From contig VFZO01000037.1 in assembly GCA_016871155.1 (NCBI GenBank), forward strand, positions 1 through 33,762: a stretch of DNA of 33,762 nt, in the 5' to 3' direction. Of this stretch, positions 33,101 through 33,762 are shown in pieces (positions within the stretch are counted from its first letter, which is position 1; each line of letters begins with the position of its first letter). The DNA comes from Acidobacteriota bacterium (GTDB taxonomy: Bacteria; Acidobacteriota; Terriglobia; Bryobacterales; Bryobacteraceae). The position numbers and the translations under genes were made by a program. The notes beneath the pieces are model-generated. The model was not told the origin of the DNA, did no database searches, and saw only the letters and a list, made by a program, of their open reading frames with translations.

Positions 33101-33406
33101 GAGCGAGAAGTCGACGCGAACCGTCGAGGCGACCGTCACGTCCAAGTTAGCGCGGGAGGTTCTCTTGAAGCCGGTTTTCTCCACCTCCACCGTGTACCGG
33201 CCGGGCGGCAGGAACGACTGGGTGTAGAGCCCCTCGCCGTTCGTGGACGCCGTCCGCCGGACGCCCGTGTCCTGTTCGGTGATGGTGACTCGCGCCTCGG
33301 GGACCACGGCGTTTGTCGGGTCAAAGACAGTGCCGACTAGCGTTGCGGTGACAGCCTGAGAGTACGCCCAACCGGCGGATGCCATTAGTAGAGTCAGAGT
33401 GCGCAT
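30167..33406 (-). CDS. TonB-dependent receptor, Oar-like, with regulatory domain
   Basis: A 1,079-residue outer-membrane protein. Signal peptide 'MRTLTLLMASAGWAYSQ'. A carboxypeptidase-regulatory-like domain covers about residues 20-100 ('ATLVGTVFDPTNAVVPEARV'). A plug domain follows (with 'RELPVANRSFQALVGLLPGV' and 'VDGVDNNN', 'FNAEFGRAGGAVLNVVTRGG'). The large beta-barrel ends in 'EVQLAVRLRF', the aromatic C-terminus needed for barrel assembly. Acidobacteria encode many of these; they probably bind large sugars, peptides or secondary metabolites, but the ligand is unknown. The start at 33406 has an AAGGAAGAG site 8 bases upstream; the much longer frame to 33685 lacks one. It is divergent from the sulfatase-like start at the right edge. 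Confidence 0.92.
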   Translation of the reverse strand: MRTLTLLMASAGWAYSQAVTATLVGTVFDPTNAVVPEARVTITEQDTGVRRTASTNGEGLYTQSFLPPGRYTVEVEKTGFKRTSRANLDVTVASTVRVDFSLETGTQTETVQVTAESPLLQTDRSDINRTISSQAVRELPVANRSFQALVGLLPGVTPPVANFTALEDPQRTTFYQANGQGNSANNVQVDGVDNNNPTLGLTIYIPPAESVQEVNISTSNFNAEFGRAGGAVLNVVTRGGTNQFHGSAFEFNRVAALRARNFFNFVPQPKPALTRNQFGGTFSGPIRKNRTFFFGSYQATKLRQATTQLNTIPVSAWRDGNFSGVTGLNLYDPRTGAEGPGRTPFPGNQIPTSRVHPLARRINGFLPATNQSGLVNNIVGNVPFRLDSYNYDGRVDHTFNERNSIFLKYNFTPSTVAQDALLGFKVGDGVQSKGGNHTAAVNYTRQWSPTLLMETRLGYNRYFVDVNGNNIDDPLSKELNLINVFPDPISTRGLPRYDISGMPGIGTPVVYPLINADNLFNAVNTWSKNFQRHTIKWGVDVRRIRADRFQPQGLNFGPRGRFQFTPGTTALPGLPLGPFGTAGNSYAAFLLNAPDLSSRTFQTVTPTNRLSQGFFFVHDSWQVNSKLTLDIGLRYEAHSTVKPRYRGGASNYDPSNNSLAVAGFGNIGLSTNVDFDSNNWAPRLGFAYKASAKSVIRGGYGTSYYTGRFGFTGGTLSTQFPVIYNVQLGVLNDFRVDGSMDTIVPVPILPIPDSGVIPNVPNQAFFTIPRKNPIPFVHSYSLTYQRELALRTVLDLSYVGTLGRRLPSQRELNFALPGTGAAGLAFNQRFGRTASVAERSNAYNNNYNALQVNLQRRFANGFSMGAAYTWSKSLSVQDDQGGFVIVANIRRNYGPTSFDRRQMLVINHIYELPFGAGKSHLQTGPGRWLLGGWQLNGIMRTVSGAPFNLTADAGPCNCPGNGQFADVVGSYQKLGGVGPGQRFFDTTAFAAPAPGRFGNAGRNIGRGPVLANYDFSVFRTFDVREGWKLEFRTELYNLTNTPQFGNPVGNVNAGNFGQVTGTFAGAGEREVQLAVRLRF

Positions 33407-33541
33407 GTAAATTCTCTTCCTTATCGCCAGATTGCCGGCTTGGCGATCATTAAATCGCGAACGCAAGCCCGAGTCAATCGGCATTCGTCCAATTCCCGCC
33501 GCATTCTCTCGTGCGATTTGTTCCCATGTCAAAATAACTCC

Positions 33542-33762
33542 GTGCAGCGCATCACCCGCCGTGCGTTTCTGGCCTCGCCAGCTCTTCTCGCGCATAGCCG
33601 CAAATGGAACGTGCTGTTTCTTCCTGTCGACGACCTGACCGGGATTTCCATTTTGGGTCTCCCGGACCCCCACAGTATACACCAACGCCTCACTCCCGTG
33701 CCGGATTTGATCAGAATCCCCTTTCCGAGGGCGGGCCAGTGCCTGCGGATGGCTTCTTTCGA
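33542..33762 (+). CDS. Possible 5' end of an exported sulfatase-like enzyme (partial)
   Basis: A GTG-initiated frame open to the window end (73 codons). 'RITRRAFLASPALLAHS' is a Tat-type leader, followed by 'RKWNVLFLPVDDL', the opening of sulfatase/alkaline-phosphatase-fold enzymes with the first metal-binding Asp pair. After this the frame no longer looks like a sulfatase, so a frameshift close to residue 32 or a divergent member is possible. No ribosome-binding site is seen; an AAAATA box about 8 bases before GTG would suit a leaderless start. Confidence 0.45.
   Translation, partial: MQRITRRAFLASPALLAHSRKWNVLFLPVDDLTGISILGLPDPHSIHQRLTPVPDLIRIPFPRAGQCLRMASF

Noticed and set aside
32339..33340. 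A 333-codon plus-strand frame within the TonB receptor gene
   Set aside because: Antisense shadow; Arg/Gly/Val-rich without domain features.
1..33762. CRISPR arrays, tRNA or rRNA genes, insertion sequences and prophage genes
   Set aside because: None could be supported on reading: no regularly spaced repeats, no tRNA-like cloverleaf noticed, no transposase or phage structural motif. A covariance-model scan would be needed to exclude small RNAs.

Overview
The window looks like a chromosomal segment of an acidobacterium, most likely from the Solibacter/Bryobacter side of the phylum. This rests on high GC content, dense short-spaced gene strings, many exported proteins with 'TRRA'-type leaders, several carboxypeptidase-regulatory-like domains, and a ~1,080-residue Oar-like TonB-dependent receptor. 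The taxonomic call is inference. I see no tRNA or rRNA gene, no CRISPR array, no insertion sequence and no phage genes.

Layout. (a) 1-3650, minus strand: infA (IF-1), wecB (UDP-GlcNAc 2-epimerase), a stand-alone ClpB-D2-type AAA+ protein and an ExeA-like ATPase, suggesting surface polysaccharide or secretion work. (b) 3787-10169, plus strand: a cytosolic diguanylate cyclase, an MFS transporter overlapping an Old Yellow Enzyme-type flavoprotein, a ~600-base gene-poor stretch, then a carbonic-anhydrase-derived ORF without zinc ligands coupled to a SulP anion transporter. (c) 10175-14636: a minus-strand GNAT; then on plus an Asp/Asn beta-hydroxylase, a decayed sulfotransferase, a small unknown protein, a LysW-like zinc ribbon with a very acidic tail, and a tightly packed exported redox cassette (two regulatory-like domain proteins, a redoxin, a TlpA-like thioredoxin). 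(d) 14665-20066, minus strand: a translationally coupled string rpiB-deoC-SpoIIE phosphatase-lysA-cyclase. (e) 20145-24968, minus strand: a 45-residue Lys-rich secreted peptide, hppA (membrane pyrophosphatase), a DinB-fold protein, a CDF transporter and an exported methyltransferase. (f) 25051-29860, plus strand: alaS, ypdA, a compact glycosyltransferase and a DUF5990 protein. (g) 30167-33406, minus strand: the TonB-dependent receptor, divergent from the possible start of a sulfatase-like exported enzyme cut by the right edge.

The most interesting pieces: DeoC carries a short amphipathic N-terminal helix plus Ala/Pro linker that looks like a microcompartment encapsulation peptide, and the neighbouring RpiB carries an EutQ-like N-terminal domain. 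This is the enzyme pair of sugar-phosphate-type microcompartments, yet no shell gene lies within the window. Other notable items are the hollowed-out carbonic anhydrase in front of SulP, the LysW-like protein with an acidic tail, and the unlisted small peptide whose terminator sits directly in front of rpiB.

All functional calls come from reading motifs and family resemblance by eye. No database search was run, so names of domain families are recognition-based.
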